Source: Multifurca ochricompacta (taxonomy: Eukaryota; Basidiomycota; Agaricomycetes; Russulales; Russulaceae). Taken from it: DNA of 21,570 nt. The notes under the pieces are model-generated. The model was not told the DNA's origin and did no database searches. It was given only the letters and a program-made list of their open reading frames with translations. Position numbers and translations under genes: made by a program. Shown here one piece after another: positions 1-8,187 of the stretch. Every line of letters begins with the position of its first letter. The stretch's first letter is position 1. The DNA lies in NCBI GenBank assembly GCA_022496185.1, contig WTXG01000456.1, forward strand, positions 1-21,570. The letters are read 5' to 3'.

Positions 1-654
1 GAACTGCCTTAGTTGTTGCTATGAAAGCTAAAAGTGAATTTACATCGGTCTTTTGTAATATTAAGGCATTCCTGGAAAATAAAACAGACAGGAAAATAAA
101 GACCTTACATACAGACCGAGGTGGTGAATTCATTAATAGGGAGCTGAAGTCAATACTTGAGCAGGCTGCATAGAGCATAAATTGACAATGCCATATTCCC
201 CACAACAAAACGGAAGGGCTGAAAGGTTCAACAGAACCATCATGGAAAAGGCCACCAGTATGCTGCATCATGCTGGTCTTTCCCTTGGTTTCTGGGAATG
301 TGCAGTGCAAACAGCCTGTCACATATACAATAGAACGCCTATCCACTCTAATAAGTGGAGGACACCGCTAGAACTTCTGGATGGGGACATTCCAGATGTT
401 TCTTACTTTAAAATATTTGGCTGCTTAGCCTACTACACTGTCCCAGAGGACAAAAGACGTAAACTGGATCACAAAGCCAGGGAGACAGTCTTTGTTGGGT
501 ATGCACCCCACTCTAAAGGATATCTTCTTTGGGATATGCATACTCATCCTTCGTATTGTCAAGAGATGTGACATTTGATGAAGGGTCCTTCCCATCCAAC
601 CTTGCCAAGGACAGCAAGGGGAAACAAAAGGAAAAAGTTACACCTTTTGTCTAG
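1..654 (+). pseudogene. copia integrase, catalytic core C-terminal half, frameshifted
   Basis: Integrase inserts the element cDNA into chromosomal DNA. The visible part starts inside the core. HTDRGGEF near base 110 carries the second catalytic Asp, and NGRAERFN (about base 210-235) carries the catalytic Glu, spaced as in a D-D35-E core. The following HIYNRTP and FGCLAYY stretches are typical of copia integrase after the core. There are two single-base frame changes: near 171, where one frame stops and the next resumes just before the PYSPQQNG motif, and near 545, after YLLWDMHTH, with the frame continuing as RDVTFDEG to a stop at 652-654. The N-terminal zinc-binding domain and the first catalytic Asp are outside the window. 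Confidence 0.9.
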
Positions 655-995
655 AAGTTGAGAGGCCTGTCCAGCCTCAACCAGCAATAGCCACAGTTCC
701 TCAGGCTCCTGAAGACAAGGAAGCCCAGGTTGAGGAACAGGAGGTAGTGGAACCTCAATAAATCCTGAGCCTACCACACCCGAAATGAGATTGACACACA
801 CGATCAAACTATTATCAGACACCACCATCCCAAATCTTGGAACCTCTGAACTCCCCCAGAGAACCCGTGCCAAGAGACAAACTAAGAAAAATGTGGCAAG
901 ATTTCCCAACCAGTATTTACTAGGGAAAGTCCACGGTCTCAGCAATGTGACAGGGCTGTGCAGGAAGATTTAGATCTTGATACTGCCTGTCCCAA
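655..995 (+). other. degraded integrase-RT linker of copia 1
   Basis: This stretch joins integrase to RT in the copia polyprotein. It has no single long frame. Fragments such as SELPQRTRAKRQTKK (around 840-890), with a basic RTRAKR motif, match the low-complexity Pro/Glu-rich linker usually found here. It contains several stops and frame changes. I see nothing else in it. Confidence 0.6.
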
Positions 996-2653
996 ATGTT
1001 CGCGTCGCATGAATCCTCGTTTTATAATGAGGATAATGCTGAGTTCGTGCAGGGTTCTTCCAGACTTGGGCATATGGAATTGCTAAATGCCGCAGGAGTC
1101 TCCTATAGAGATCCCCTGACTTTTCAGGAGGCAATGCAGTCTGACAATGCCAGTGAATGGCTTGAGGCATGTAAATATGAAATTGATGCCTTAGATAAAC
1201 TGGATGTGTGGCGCCTTGAGAATCTTCCAAAAGGAAGGAAGGCTGTCAAGTCAAAATGGGTTTTTAAGCTGAAACCAGATGGACGGTTTCGTGCTAGGCT
1301 TGTGGCAAAAGGGTTCACCCAAGTAGAAGGAGTGGACTTCAATGAAACATTCTCCCCAGTCGCCAGATTTGAATCACTTAGATTGTTACTAGCGCTAGCT
1401 ATGCTAGAGGATTGGGAAATCCACCAGATGGATGTCAAATCGGCATTCCTACATGGCGATCTGGATGAAGAGATATATATGGAGCAACCAGCTGGTTTCG
1501 TTGTTGCTGGTCAAGAGTCCAAGTTTGTAGGCTACAAAAAGCATTATATGGCCTCAAACAAGCCTCCCGAGCATGGAATCTCCAATTCCATGGAGTTCTT
1601 AATGAACTAGGCTTTACTCGGACGTACTCTGATGCAGGAGTATACATGTATCATCAAAAGGAGGAGGATGATTCACTATATGTCATTCTCTATGTAGATG
1701 ACATTACTATACTTGGATCTTCCAATGATAAGATAACGTGGCTGAAGTCAGCTCTATCTAATCAATATGAGATGACTGACTTGGGAGAAATCCAGTCATA
1801 CCTTGGAGTTAACATCACCAGGGATCATCCTAACAAGACACTGGAGATTGATCAAGCAGCCTACGTTTTATCTATTATTGAGAAGTTTGGGATGAGGGAT
1901 TCCAACCGAGTATATACTCCTCTCCCCTCTGGCGCTGATGTACATCTGGTCAAGTTTGATGGCCAGGCATCTACTTCTGAAATAAAGAAGTACCAACAGC
2001 TGATGGGGTCACTGCTATGGGTGCAGATTGGAAGCAGACCTGATATCAGTTTTGCTGTGGCATGCCTTAGTCAATATGCTTCCAACCCCTCTCAAGATCA
2101 CATGCGACTTGCAAAGTATGTCTTAAAGTATCTTAATAGTACAAAAGACTGCAAGTTATGGTATTCTGGAGGGAATGGGGAGAGTGGCCTTCATGGCTTT
2201 GCAGATTCCTCATGGGGAGATCAAGAGGACTGCCACTCCACCTCAGGCTACGTGTTTTTCTTAGCAAATGGCACTATTTCATGGTGTTCCAGAAAGCAGA
2301 AAACAGTAGCACAGTCCACCACTGAGGCTGAATATATGAGCCTCTCCGAGGCTGCAAATCAGGCAGCGTGGTACAGGACTTTTATGGAGGAATTAGGGTA
2401 TGAGGTATCCTCCCCTATACTACTCCACTGTGACAACAAGGGTGCCGTGGATTTGGCATTAAACCCAGTCACAGGAAGGCGGTCAAAGCATATTCCGATT
2501 AAGTACCATGCCATTAGGGGGTACATTGAATCGCACATAATTGAGTTAGTGCGTACCCCCACAGGTGAGATGCTGGCAGATGGCTTTACTAAGTCTCTAC
2601 CAAAAGCATCGCTTGAAACCATGGTAAATGGACTTGGACTTGTGCTGAAATGA
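996..2653 (+). pseudogene. copia reverse transcriptase-RNase H, one frameshift
   Basis: RT copies element RNA into cDNA and RNase H removes the RNA strand. Visible in order: the RT start (WLEACKYEIDAL, then KWVFKLK), RLVAKGFTQ, FSPVARFESLR, QMDVKSAFLHGDL, a frame change near 1521, KALYGLKQASRAW, the catalytic YVDD (about 1694-1705), MGSLLW, then RNase H with FADSSWGDQ, TTEAEYMSL and HCDNK, and the conserved end SKHIPIKYH...RTPTGEMLADGFTKSL. The break near 1521 looks like loss of one A from AAA: the old frame runs to a stop at 1610, while the RT sequence continues unbroken in the next frame to 2653. All catalytic motifs are otherwise intact. The ATG at 996 is only the first Met after the broken linker; the natural product is a gag-pol polyprotein. 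Confidence 0.93.
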
Positions 2654-2901
2654 GAGAGCTGGAATCTGGAGACTTTGAATACCAATTTCACTTTCCCACC
2701 ATGAGAAAAGTTCTCAACCTCGAGAGTGATGCAAGAGGTGTGAGTTTGCATAAGAGAATCTACAACTCGTATGCAAAGCTCACAAACCTGCACTTGAGAG
2801 TTAGAGAAGTTGGATCTCTGGCTGGTGATATGCTCATTCAACTGTGATGGCAGTGTGCTCATCCAACTCATTTCCCATCCATGACCAGATGCCTTCAGCA
2901 T
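2654..2901 (+). other. copia 1 3' untranslated region
   Basis: About 250 bp lie between the pol stop and the purine tract. The same region in copia 2 (9570-9855, minus strand) aligns closely but carries an extra stretch of roughly 30 bases and many substitutions, with no preserved reading frame. It is therefore untranslated sequence, not a gene. Confidence 0.75.
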
Positions 2902-2908
2902 GGAGGGA
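2902..2908 (+). promoter_or_regulatory. polypurine tract of copia 1 (plus-strand primer)
   Basis: GGAGGGA lies directly against the TGTTGAACA start of the 3' LTR, which is the place of the plus-strand DNA primer. The same purine run precedes the LTR of copia 2 (as TCCCTCC on + at 9571-9577). Confidence 0.75.
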
Positions 2909-3410
2909 TGTTGAACACAGAAGATGTTCGGTGATGCTTCAGGCATCAGGTGATTAGATTAGCTGCTTTGTAGATTAGATTAGATTCCGGAGTTTCGGAC
3001 TTTTACTATATCTTTATTACTTTCTTTCTCACATTCCGCAGTAGCTGACTGATGCACCATGTAACATGTGATTTCTGTAGTGGCCAATGGCCTTTCTCCC
3101 TCATGTTTATTGTTTGGACTCTGTCCGGCACTTGTGGACTTATTCCCAGTGCACAGACCATCCCTTCTAAGAGTATATAAGGGTGTCTGTTTCGTCCTCT
3201 ACACTTCAGAGTTCCTTCTATCTCTGAAGTGTAAGTCCCTCTCTTACTTACTACCATACCTTGAGACTAACGCTTTATATAGTACTTGTCTTTATCTAGG
3301 TCAGTAGTATAGTATAACAGAGTTCCTTCTATCTCTGAAGTTACTTGTCTTTATTTAGCCTTAACCGCTAACCTTACAGTCAGTATGCTGTGCCTCATGC
3401 CTGTTCGACA
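2909..3410 (+). repeat. copia 1 3' LTR (502 bp)
   Basis: It starts TGTTGAACA and ends TGTTCGACA, near-perfect inverted ends of TG...CA type. It aligns over its whole length, with several percent divergence, to LTR copies at 8188-8685 (+) and at 8129-8187 plus 9126-9569 (-). A TATA-like box is at 3174-3181, and a 12-bp stem hairpin at 3200-3233 lies at the expected RNA start. The end could instead be at 3451, because 3411-3451 looks like a second, diverged copy of the LTR tail; 3410 fits the inverted ends better. Confidence 0.92.
3174..3233 (+). promoter_or_regulatory. copia LTR core promoter with initiator-region hairpin
   Basis: TATATAAG at 3174-3181 is followed 19 bases later by an inverted repeat: TACACTTCAGAG at 3200-3211, a 10-base loop, and its exact complement at 3222-3233. 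The same pairing of TATA box and hairpin, with a 14-bp stem, is found in the other two LTRs (8453-8514 on +; 9243-9304 on -). The hairpin is probably at or near the 5' end of the RNA. Placement of the start site is inference. Confidence 0.6.
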
Positions 3411-3473
3411 CTAACCACAGTCAGTATAACCAGCAGCATGATTGTTTGACAGGGATCTCTGACACTGTCCCTG
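3411..3473. other. 63-bp spacer between copia 1 LTR and gypsy C LTR
   Basis: The first 41 bases resemble the last 43 bases of the preceding LTR (both begin CTAACC, contain ACAGTCAGTAT and end with TGTTTGACA or TGTTCGACA), so they may be a tandem duplication of the LTR tail. The last 22 bases contain CAGGGA...TCCCTG, a short inverted repeat. No gene. Confidence 0.5.
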
Positions 3474-4077
3474 TGTAATGCCTGGTGCAGGCATTCAGCA
3501 CAATGTGTGGCAAGTTGTTACAAACCCTGCTACATTGTCTTTTCTCTCTTTTCTTGCCATGTGACTCATTGTTTGGCCCTGCTTGACCTTTGTTGACTGC
3601 ACTTGTGCTCCCATTTGTACTTTTTATTTCTTATCTCTGACTCATACATTACATGTGGACTCTTATGTATTTTCCCACCAGAATCATGACTATACCAGAT
3701 TTGTCTATGTATATTCTCACCTGGCCCACCCTTGCTCTGTTTCCCCTTGTAGTTATATTATGACTTTGTTGATATGTTGAGTACCTTACTCTGATCTCTA
3801 TTATGTATATAAGGCCCACTTAGATAGCCTGTATGCCTTAGACTCAACTTCTTAATCAACTTGGTGCATTACCTTCTGGGTGATCTCTAAGACCCAACCT
3901 CTGAATTGTCTCAGTGCTTTTGGCACTCTTCCACTCACCAGTACTAAGGGATTAGCTCCTTGGTAACTGACTCATCACTTGACTCCATACACTAGTAATG
4001 CAGTGTGCACAAGACTTTGTGGTTATGCTATGCAACTTTGTCACACATCATGCTGAACACCTGCACCAGGTGTTACA
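3474..4077 (+). repeat. gypsy C 5' LTR (604 bp)
   Basis: Its ends are long, imperfect inverted repeats: TGTAATGCCTGGTGCAGGCA then TTCAGCA at the left, mirrored by TGCTGAA then CACCTGCACCAGGTGTTACA at the right. Each end is itself a perfect 7-bp hairpin with a 3-base loop (3478-3494 and 4057-4073). TATATAAG at 3806-3813 is a plausible TATA box. Gag begins about 20 bp downstream of the right end. The segment around 3935-3980 (CTCAC, then AGGGATTAGCTCC, then ACTCATC) resembles 6455-6505 in the inserted solo LTR, so the two LTR families are related. No second LTR of this copy is present to confirm the ends. Confidence 0.8.
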
Positions 4078-5064
4078 TTAAGTTGAGTCTCCCTCACTGT
4101 GGCTTCATCTAGTAGAAGCCAGACCTTGCACAATGAAGAACCCATTGACCACCAAGATGAGGATAATCTTTCACAACAGATCCTTGGCTCTGCCATCTGG
4201 AAAGACTTTGAAACCAAGTTTGGATACTACATCTATCATGACAACCAGTACCAGCCAGTTGAATATGATGAACAAAAATGGGTCTGGTACCATATCCATT
4301 ACTCTAGAAGCCATCATTCCTGGGTTACCACAGGACCTGCCCCACCAGAATATGGCTTAGGACCTTGGAGAGAGAATCCTCCAGCTATCATCACAGATTC
4401 AGAACCAGAAGAGTACATTGAAGAAAATAGCAAAGATGCACAGGTTATAGCCACCAGTTCTATGGCTCCAACAGTTGCACCAGAGATTACCATGTTCAGT
4501 AGACCTGCTTTGGTATCTCCCCAGATCACATGACAAACTTCCAATACTCCGACCATTGTTTACCCAGCCATGTCCACCATTGCTGCACAACTGCCTGACC
4601 CTGCCCCTCCTGCTCCCATCCCAAATCTACCCCCACCATCAGGACACCTTTCAGGAGTCTTGCTGACAACCTTCACAGGGGACCATTCCCAGAGCAAGAA
4701 ATTCATGCTTGAATTTGAAACCTTTAAAAATTTCAATCATGATGTCCTGCAAATCATCAACCCCTTCCAATGCACCAACCTCTTTCTTTCACTCATTAGA
4801 GGAGATGCTGTTGATGACTGGTGTTATGACCCTACTCTTTTCCTACCTTCCTGCTGTGCCCTTCCCTTTGTACCACTCTTGACTGTCCATCTCTTGACCA
4901 CTTTGGCACCTGAACCCCCCTTTGTCCATGGCTTTGTGCCTAGGACTGTGAACCCGACATCCCCAGCTTGCTGCCTTGGGATCCCTCCTGACACTTGTGG
5001 CCCATGTACCCAAGACTATGATCCCAATGTCTCTTGCTGTACACCAGGACTCTACCCTCCTTGA

Positions 5065-5200
5065 TGCCTTTGGCTGTATGCCTTAGGACCTTCCTTAATT
5101 GCCTTTGACAGTATGTCTAAGGACTCTGACCCAATGCCTGTGGCCCACATGCCCAGGACCAGACTTGATGCCTATGGCCTGTGTGCCTAGGACCAACACT
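5065..5200. repeat. degenerate ~35-bp tandem repeat in the long LTR
   Basis: Four successive units start with TGCCT-T/G/A-TGG or a close variant and carry a following TGCCTTAGGACC-like core (near 5065, 5101, 5136 and 5171). Diverged relatives occur upstream (for example around 4925-4955). They are too diverged to be recent. They expand the upstream (U3) part of the LTR and have no reading frame. Confidence 0.6.
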
Positions 5201-5539
5201 TGGTGCCCTTAGCTTCTGGCTCTGGGACTGCGACCCTGACCCCTGACCTTGAATCTGACTCTGCCCTCCTTGAACTCCACCCTGATGCCTGCAGTACAGA
5301 CTATAGGACCTCTGACCAGATGCACATGATTTGATGCTCATGAGACTTCACGCTTGGCATGCACCTGACGCAGCAGTAGTTCTGCTACCTGTTGATACCT
5401 GCACTGGAACCTTGACCCCAATGCTGGACCCCTGTATAGGCCAGCACCTGAACCCTGTCCCTGTGGCTGACATCCATAGGATCCCCAACATAGTCCCTGC
5501 CAAACCTGACCATCTGGATGACTGAGATGACTTTGGCTT

Positions 5540-5700
5540 GTACTGACCTTGAACCATGTGACCTGAAGGCACATGACTTGGACTTACTATGACCTGTCTT
5601 GTGACCCTTGACCACATGACCTCAGAACATGTGACTCTTGAACATGTGACCTTGGACTTTGATCATGACCACTTTGATCATATGACCAGTCACCTGACCC
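5540..5700. repeat. cluster of CATGTGAC / CACATGAC motifs
   Basis: At least six copies of CATGTGAC, CACATGAC or CATATGAC, interspersed with TTGACC, are packed into about 160 bp upstream of the TATA-like box. CACATG and CATGTG are complements, so the cluster reads similarly on both strands. It could be a field of E-box-like binding sites in U3 or simply minisatellite decay. A function is not shown. Confidence 0.45.
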
Positions 5701-5768
5701 TCCCCTGACCCATGAGACTTCCTTCCCTGACCCATAGGACTGGCTGTTCCTGTGGTTGTCCTGACTCC

Positions 5769-5952
5769 TGTGGGAATCCTCCCACACTCGCCCTTCCTCT
5801 TGTGGGACCTGTCACTCCCATGCCAACCACGACTCATAGGGGAATCCTTCCCATATCTGACTCTGACTCCTGCGGGAATCTTCCCACATCCAACCCAACC
5901 CTGTGGGACTTTGCCCACATGACTATGCTTCTGATAGGACTTATTCCTATCA
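5769..5952. repeat. array of five small hairpins in the long LTR
   Basis: Short inverted repeats sit at 5769-5786 (TGTGGGA/TCCCACA), 5836-5856 (imperfect), 5871-5888 (one mismatch), 5902-5919 (TGTGGG/CCCACA) and 5932-5952 (TGATAGGA/TCCTATCA). The last four are spaced about 30-35 bp. Stem sequences differ between units but mostly keep pairing. Confidence 0.6.
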
Positions 5953-7466
5953 TGGACTTTATGACTGGTGGCTTATCTGCCATTGGTAGATACAGACTCT
6001 GACTCTGATTGACTACAGATTGACCTGTTACAGTATTTAAGATGCTGTAGACAGTTTGTAGGACCTTAGATTTGACCTCTTGGGACTTCAGCCCTTGAGC
6101 ATGTAGATCCAGAATCCAGAGAGGGGAGGACCATCTGTCTCCCTGTGTTCACCACCTTTCTGAGAGGGACCTTGCTGTTTCTGACAGTGAGTGTGCACCT
6201 TGATAGACCCAGACCCAGAGGCATTGCTGCCCTGGTTTTCCTCTCAACCCAGATGCTGCTGTAGGCTCTGGTTTCCCTTTGACTTCAGCTTCAGTCCCTT
6301 GACATGCCTTTGGCATTCAGGCTGAGCCTTCATCCTTTACTCTGACTTCAGTCCACTTGGGAGTGCCATCCACACTGTGGCTAAGTTATGACTCCCCTTC
6401 CTCTGACCACAGCCTTGGACTGTTCGTCATGCCTCTGGCACAGCAGCCAGGTCCTTCCCCACTCACAGGCTTTAGGGGATTAGCTCCCTTTGGCTTACTC
6501 ATCTCATCTCCCTCTGCACTTGGTTATAGTGCATTTCCTTCTGATCTCATTGAGGCTAGGCTGAGGGCTCGGCTTGTAGAGCCGACCCTGCTGAGGATCT
6601 TGAGACTGCTAGTGGACCCATGCCAGATTGTGCATGTTGCACATGATACACCCTGCTGAGCGTAACAACTGGACCATGGAGCAGATTGAATGGCTGAACA
6701 ACAGGGTTACAGTGGGGACCCAAACCATGGACAAAGATCTGTGGGATATAGTGGTGCAAAGGTTTAAAGATGCCTTCACAGATGGGCAAGCCAAGCAGAA
6801 GGCTGCCAGAGAATTGAAAACACTAAAGATGGAAAGAGGTGACTTGGACGGATATGTGGCCAAGTTTCACAACCTGGCTAAGCGAGCAGGATATGATGTG
6901 AATGAGGAGGCCACACTTGACCTCTTCTCCCAGGGACTGCCCAATCCCCTGGTGAAAAATATTATCCAATTCCATCACCCTGAGTTGTGGAGCCAGTGGA
7001 CAAATGCTGCCAGGAGACAGCAGCAGGATTATCTGGACTTCCAGACATGCTTCGGTGTAGACACCAAGAAGGGTAAAACCCAGGAACAATGGAAGGCAGT
7101 GTTTGGAGTAAAGCCTGTGACACCCTGAGACCCCAATGCCATGGACACCTTGGCAGACCAAACCAGAGCCTGTGCAGTGCTCACTGATGATGAAAAAAGG
7201 ACCCTTATGAAGGAAGGACACTGCTTCCATTGTCAAGCACAAGGGCATATGTCTCGATTCTGTCCCAAAAAGATGGTCCATGCTGCAGAAGCTATGGTGG
7301 TGACTACTTCCATTACAGCCTCTACAACCCCACCTACTCAAACTAAAGAAAACCCAACAGCTACTCCAAAGACTAAAGAGCAAAAGGCAGAAGCCATTTG
7401 GGAACATATGATGAATGAAGACGAGGCAGTTCGTGCCTTACTTGTTGATAAGGCCTTCAGTCAGAA

Positions 7467-7476
7467 GGATTTTTGA
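7467..7476 (+). promoter_or_regulatory. gag-pol frame-change site of gypsy C
   Basis: GGATTTTT is read by gag as GAT TTT TGA (stop) and by pol as GGA TTT TTG. The identical octamer in the same phase is at the gag end of gypsy B (20926-20933) and gypsy A (15787-15794). A -1 ribosomal frameshift by slippage on the U run while the stop codon is in the A site would join gag to pol. The mechanism is inference; the sequence and phase are directly seen. Confidence 0.6.
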
Positions 7477-8128
7477 TAGGCTCAACCCCATTGGCCTGGG
7501 CAAGAGCACTCCATGTTACTTCTGTGTATACTAGTCATTTCAAGTCTCTAAAAATACCAGTACACTTTGAAACCAAACAGAAGATGGCTGACAGATGCAT
7601 TTTGATCAACTCTGGAGCAACAGACAATTTCATCAGCCAGAGACTCCAGAGAGCTCTAGGATTGGGAACGCAGTTACTCCCCAAGAGAAGAACATCTGGA
7701 ACATAGACAGAACAGCAAACAAAGCTGGGAAAATCACACATTTCTGTGATTTAGAAGTACAAGTTGGAGAGTGAACCAAACAGCTTTGCTTCCTCATTAC
7801 AGATTTAGGGGATGAAGACATGGTTCTGGGATATCCCTGGTTGGCAGCATTCAAGCCAAAGATCAATTGGGCAGAAGTGATGATGGACAGGACTATTATC
7901 CAGTCCTTATCACGTCTCTGGGGTATGACTACGCTGCATGACACCCCCTTACCCATGCCATTGTTATGGGGTCAGTGGTCACCTGGAGTGACATAGAACC
8001 TGTAGATCAGGTATATTGTTATGTTACAAAAGCTTTGGAACTGGCCCAGGCAGAGGCACAGAGGAACCCAGAAAAGACATTCAAGGAGATAGTCCCCACA
8101 GAGTACCACTGACATCAAAAGGTCTTCT
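7470..8128 (+). pseudogene. gypsy C protease/pol start, mutated active site, truncated
   Basis: This is the start of pol in the -1 frame relative to gag. It reads LIGSTPLAWARALHVTSVYT and HFKSLKIPVHFE, then the aspartic protease signature as INSGATDNF where gypsy B has IDSGATDNF: the catalytic Asp is changed to Asn. A one-base loss near 7685 shifts the frame. The protein trace continues (NIWNID..., then DEDMVLGYPWLAAFKPKINW in another frame) with further TGA codons, including one at 8110-8112 where gypsy B has CGA. It ends at 8128 against copia 2. The RT domain is absent. This copy could not make active protease. Confidence 0.88.
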
Positions 8129-8187
8129 TGTGAAACAGGCATGTGCGCAGCATACTGACTGTGAAAGTTAGCAGGTTAGGCTAGAAA
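8129..8187 (-). repeat. copia 2 3' LTR, terminal 59 bp (detached part)
   Basis: TGTGAAACAGGCATGTGCGC and the bases to 8187 are the reverse complement of the tail of the + strand LTR at 8627-8685, with one mismatch. It is the end of the minus-strand LTR whose remainder resumes at 9126. The bases 8183-8187 (AGAAA) are one copy of the target duplication. Confidence 0.92.

Larger units (their letters stand above)
1..3410 (+). mobile_element. Ty1/copia retrotransposon ('copia 1'), 3' part, left end outside window
   Basis: The order integrase, then RT, then RNase H, then LTR is diagnostic of Ty1/copia. The 5' LTR, gag, protease and first half of integrase lie to the left of the window. The coding part ends at 2653, a non-coding 3' region follows (2654-2901), then a purine tract (2902-2908) and the 3' LTR (2909-3410). 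The reading frame is broken several times, so this is a dead copy. Copia 2 at 8129-10595 is the same family on the other strand and aligns closely through RNase H, the 3' region and the LTR. The 5-bp target duplication cannot be tested because the left end is missing. Confidence 0.95.
4822..6667 (+). mobile_element. 1846-bp solo LTR-like insertion with 5-bp target duplication
   Basis: Its ends are TGTTATGACC and GAGCGTAACA (TG...CA, 5-bp inverted ends TGTTA/TAACA). It is flanked on both sides by ACTGG (4817-4821 and 6668-6672). Removing it restores the gag frame across Val-Asp-Asp-Trp, so it is a true insertion. No protein domain is visible in any frame. A TATTTAAG box lies at 6034-6041. Bases 6455-6505 resemble the R/U5 part of the gypsy C LTR, which fixes the orientation as + and supports a solo LTR from a related gypsy family. 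The part upstream of the TATA-like box is a long field of degenerate tandem repeats and small hairpins (see separate entries). A small non-autonomous LTR element is the alternative, but no internal LTR pair is seen. Confidence 0.85.
4099..7476 (+). pseudogene. gypsy C gag, start codon lost, split by an insertion
   Basis: Gag forms the virus-like particle and packages element RNA. The frame runs 4099-4821 and, once the inserted LTR and one target-duplication copy are removed, continues in the same frame from 6673 to 7476 (about 508 codons). The N-terminal part is Tyr/Trp-rich, then Pro-rich. The core follows (FTGDHSQSKKFMLEFETF, IRGDAVDDW, then EQIEWLNNRV, GDLDGYVAKFHNLA, FSQGLPNPLV), then the nucleic-acid-binding knuckle CFHCQAQGHMSRFC (C-X2-C-X4-H-X4-C). 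The first codon is GTG where ATG is expected; the frame upstream has TGA and no ATG. In-frame TGA codons are at 4531-4533 and 7126-7128. Gag ends at TGA 7474-7476, overlapping the pol frame. Confidence 0.88.
3474..8128 (+). mobile_element. Ty3/gypsy retrotransposon ('gypsy C'), 5' LTR to protease, truncated
   Basis: This is a 5' LTR (3474-4077), a gag frame split by an inserted LTR (4822-6667), and a broken protease/pol start that ends abruptly at 8128 where the minus-strand copia 2 LTR begins. Gag, zinc knuckle and protease match gypsy B (17835-21570, minus) closely, so the two are copies of one family. RT, RNase H, integrase and the 3' LTR are not in the window for this copy. It carries several TGA nonsense codons, one pol frameshift and a lost start codon. 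Confidence 0.9.

Noticed and set aside
2650..2847. 65-codon frame overlapping the copia 1 pol stop (ATGA overlap)
   Set aside because: The corresponding region of copia 2 (9570-9855) has an extra stretch and frame-breaking changes, so it is untranslated 3' sequence.
2359..2946. 195-codon antisense frame over copia RNase H and 3' region
   Set aside because: It is a shadow of the RNase H frame on the other strand. The same antisense frame recurs in pieces over copia 2 only because the DNA is homologous.
5117..5918. Gly/Ser/Gln-rich minus-strand frames in the long LTR
   Set aside because: They translate tandem repeats and hairpins; no start context, no conservation between units, no domain.
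5540..5952. CRISPR-like repeat-spacer array
   Set aside because: Repeats are diverged, spacing is irregular, and the context is a eukaryotic LTR.
6823..7407. 194-codon antisense frame across gypsy C gag
   Set aside because: The plus strand carries clear gag and zinc-knuckle sequence; the antisense translation has no domain and is low in plausibility.
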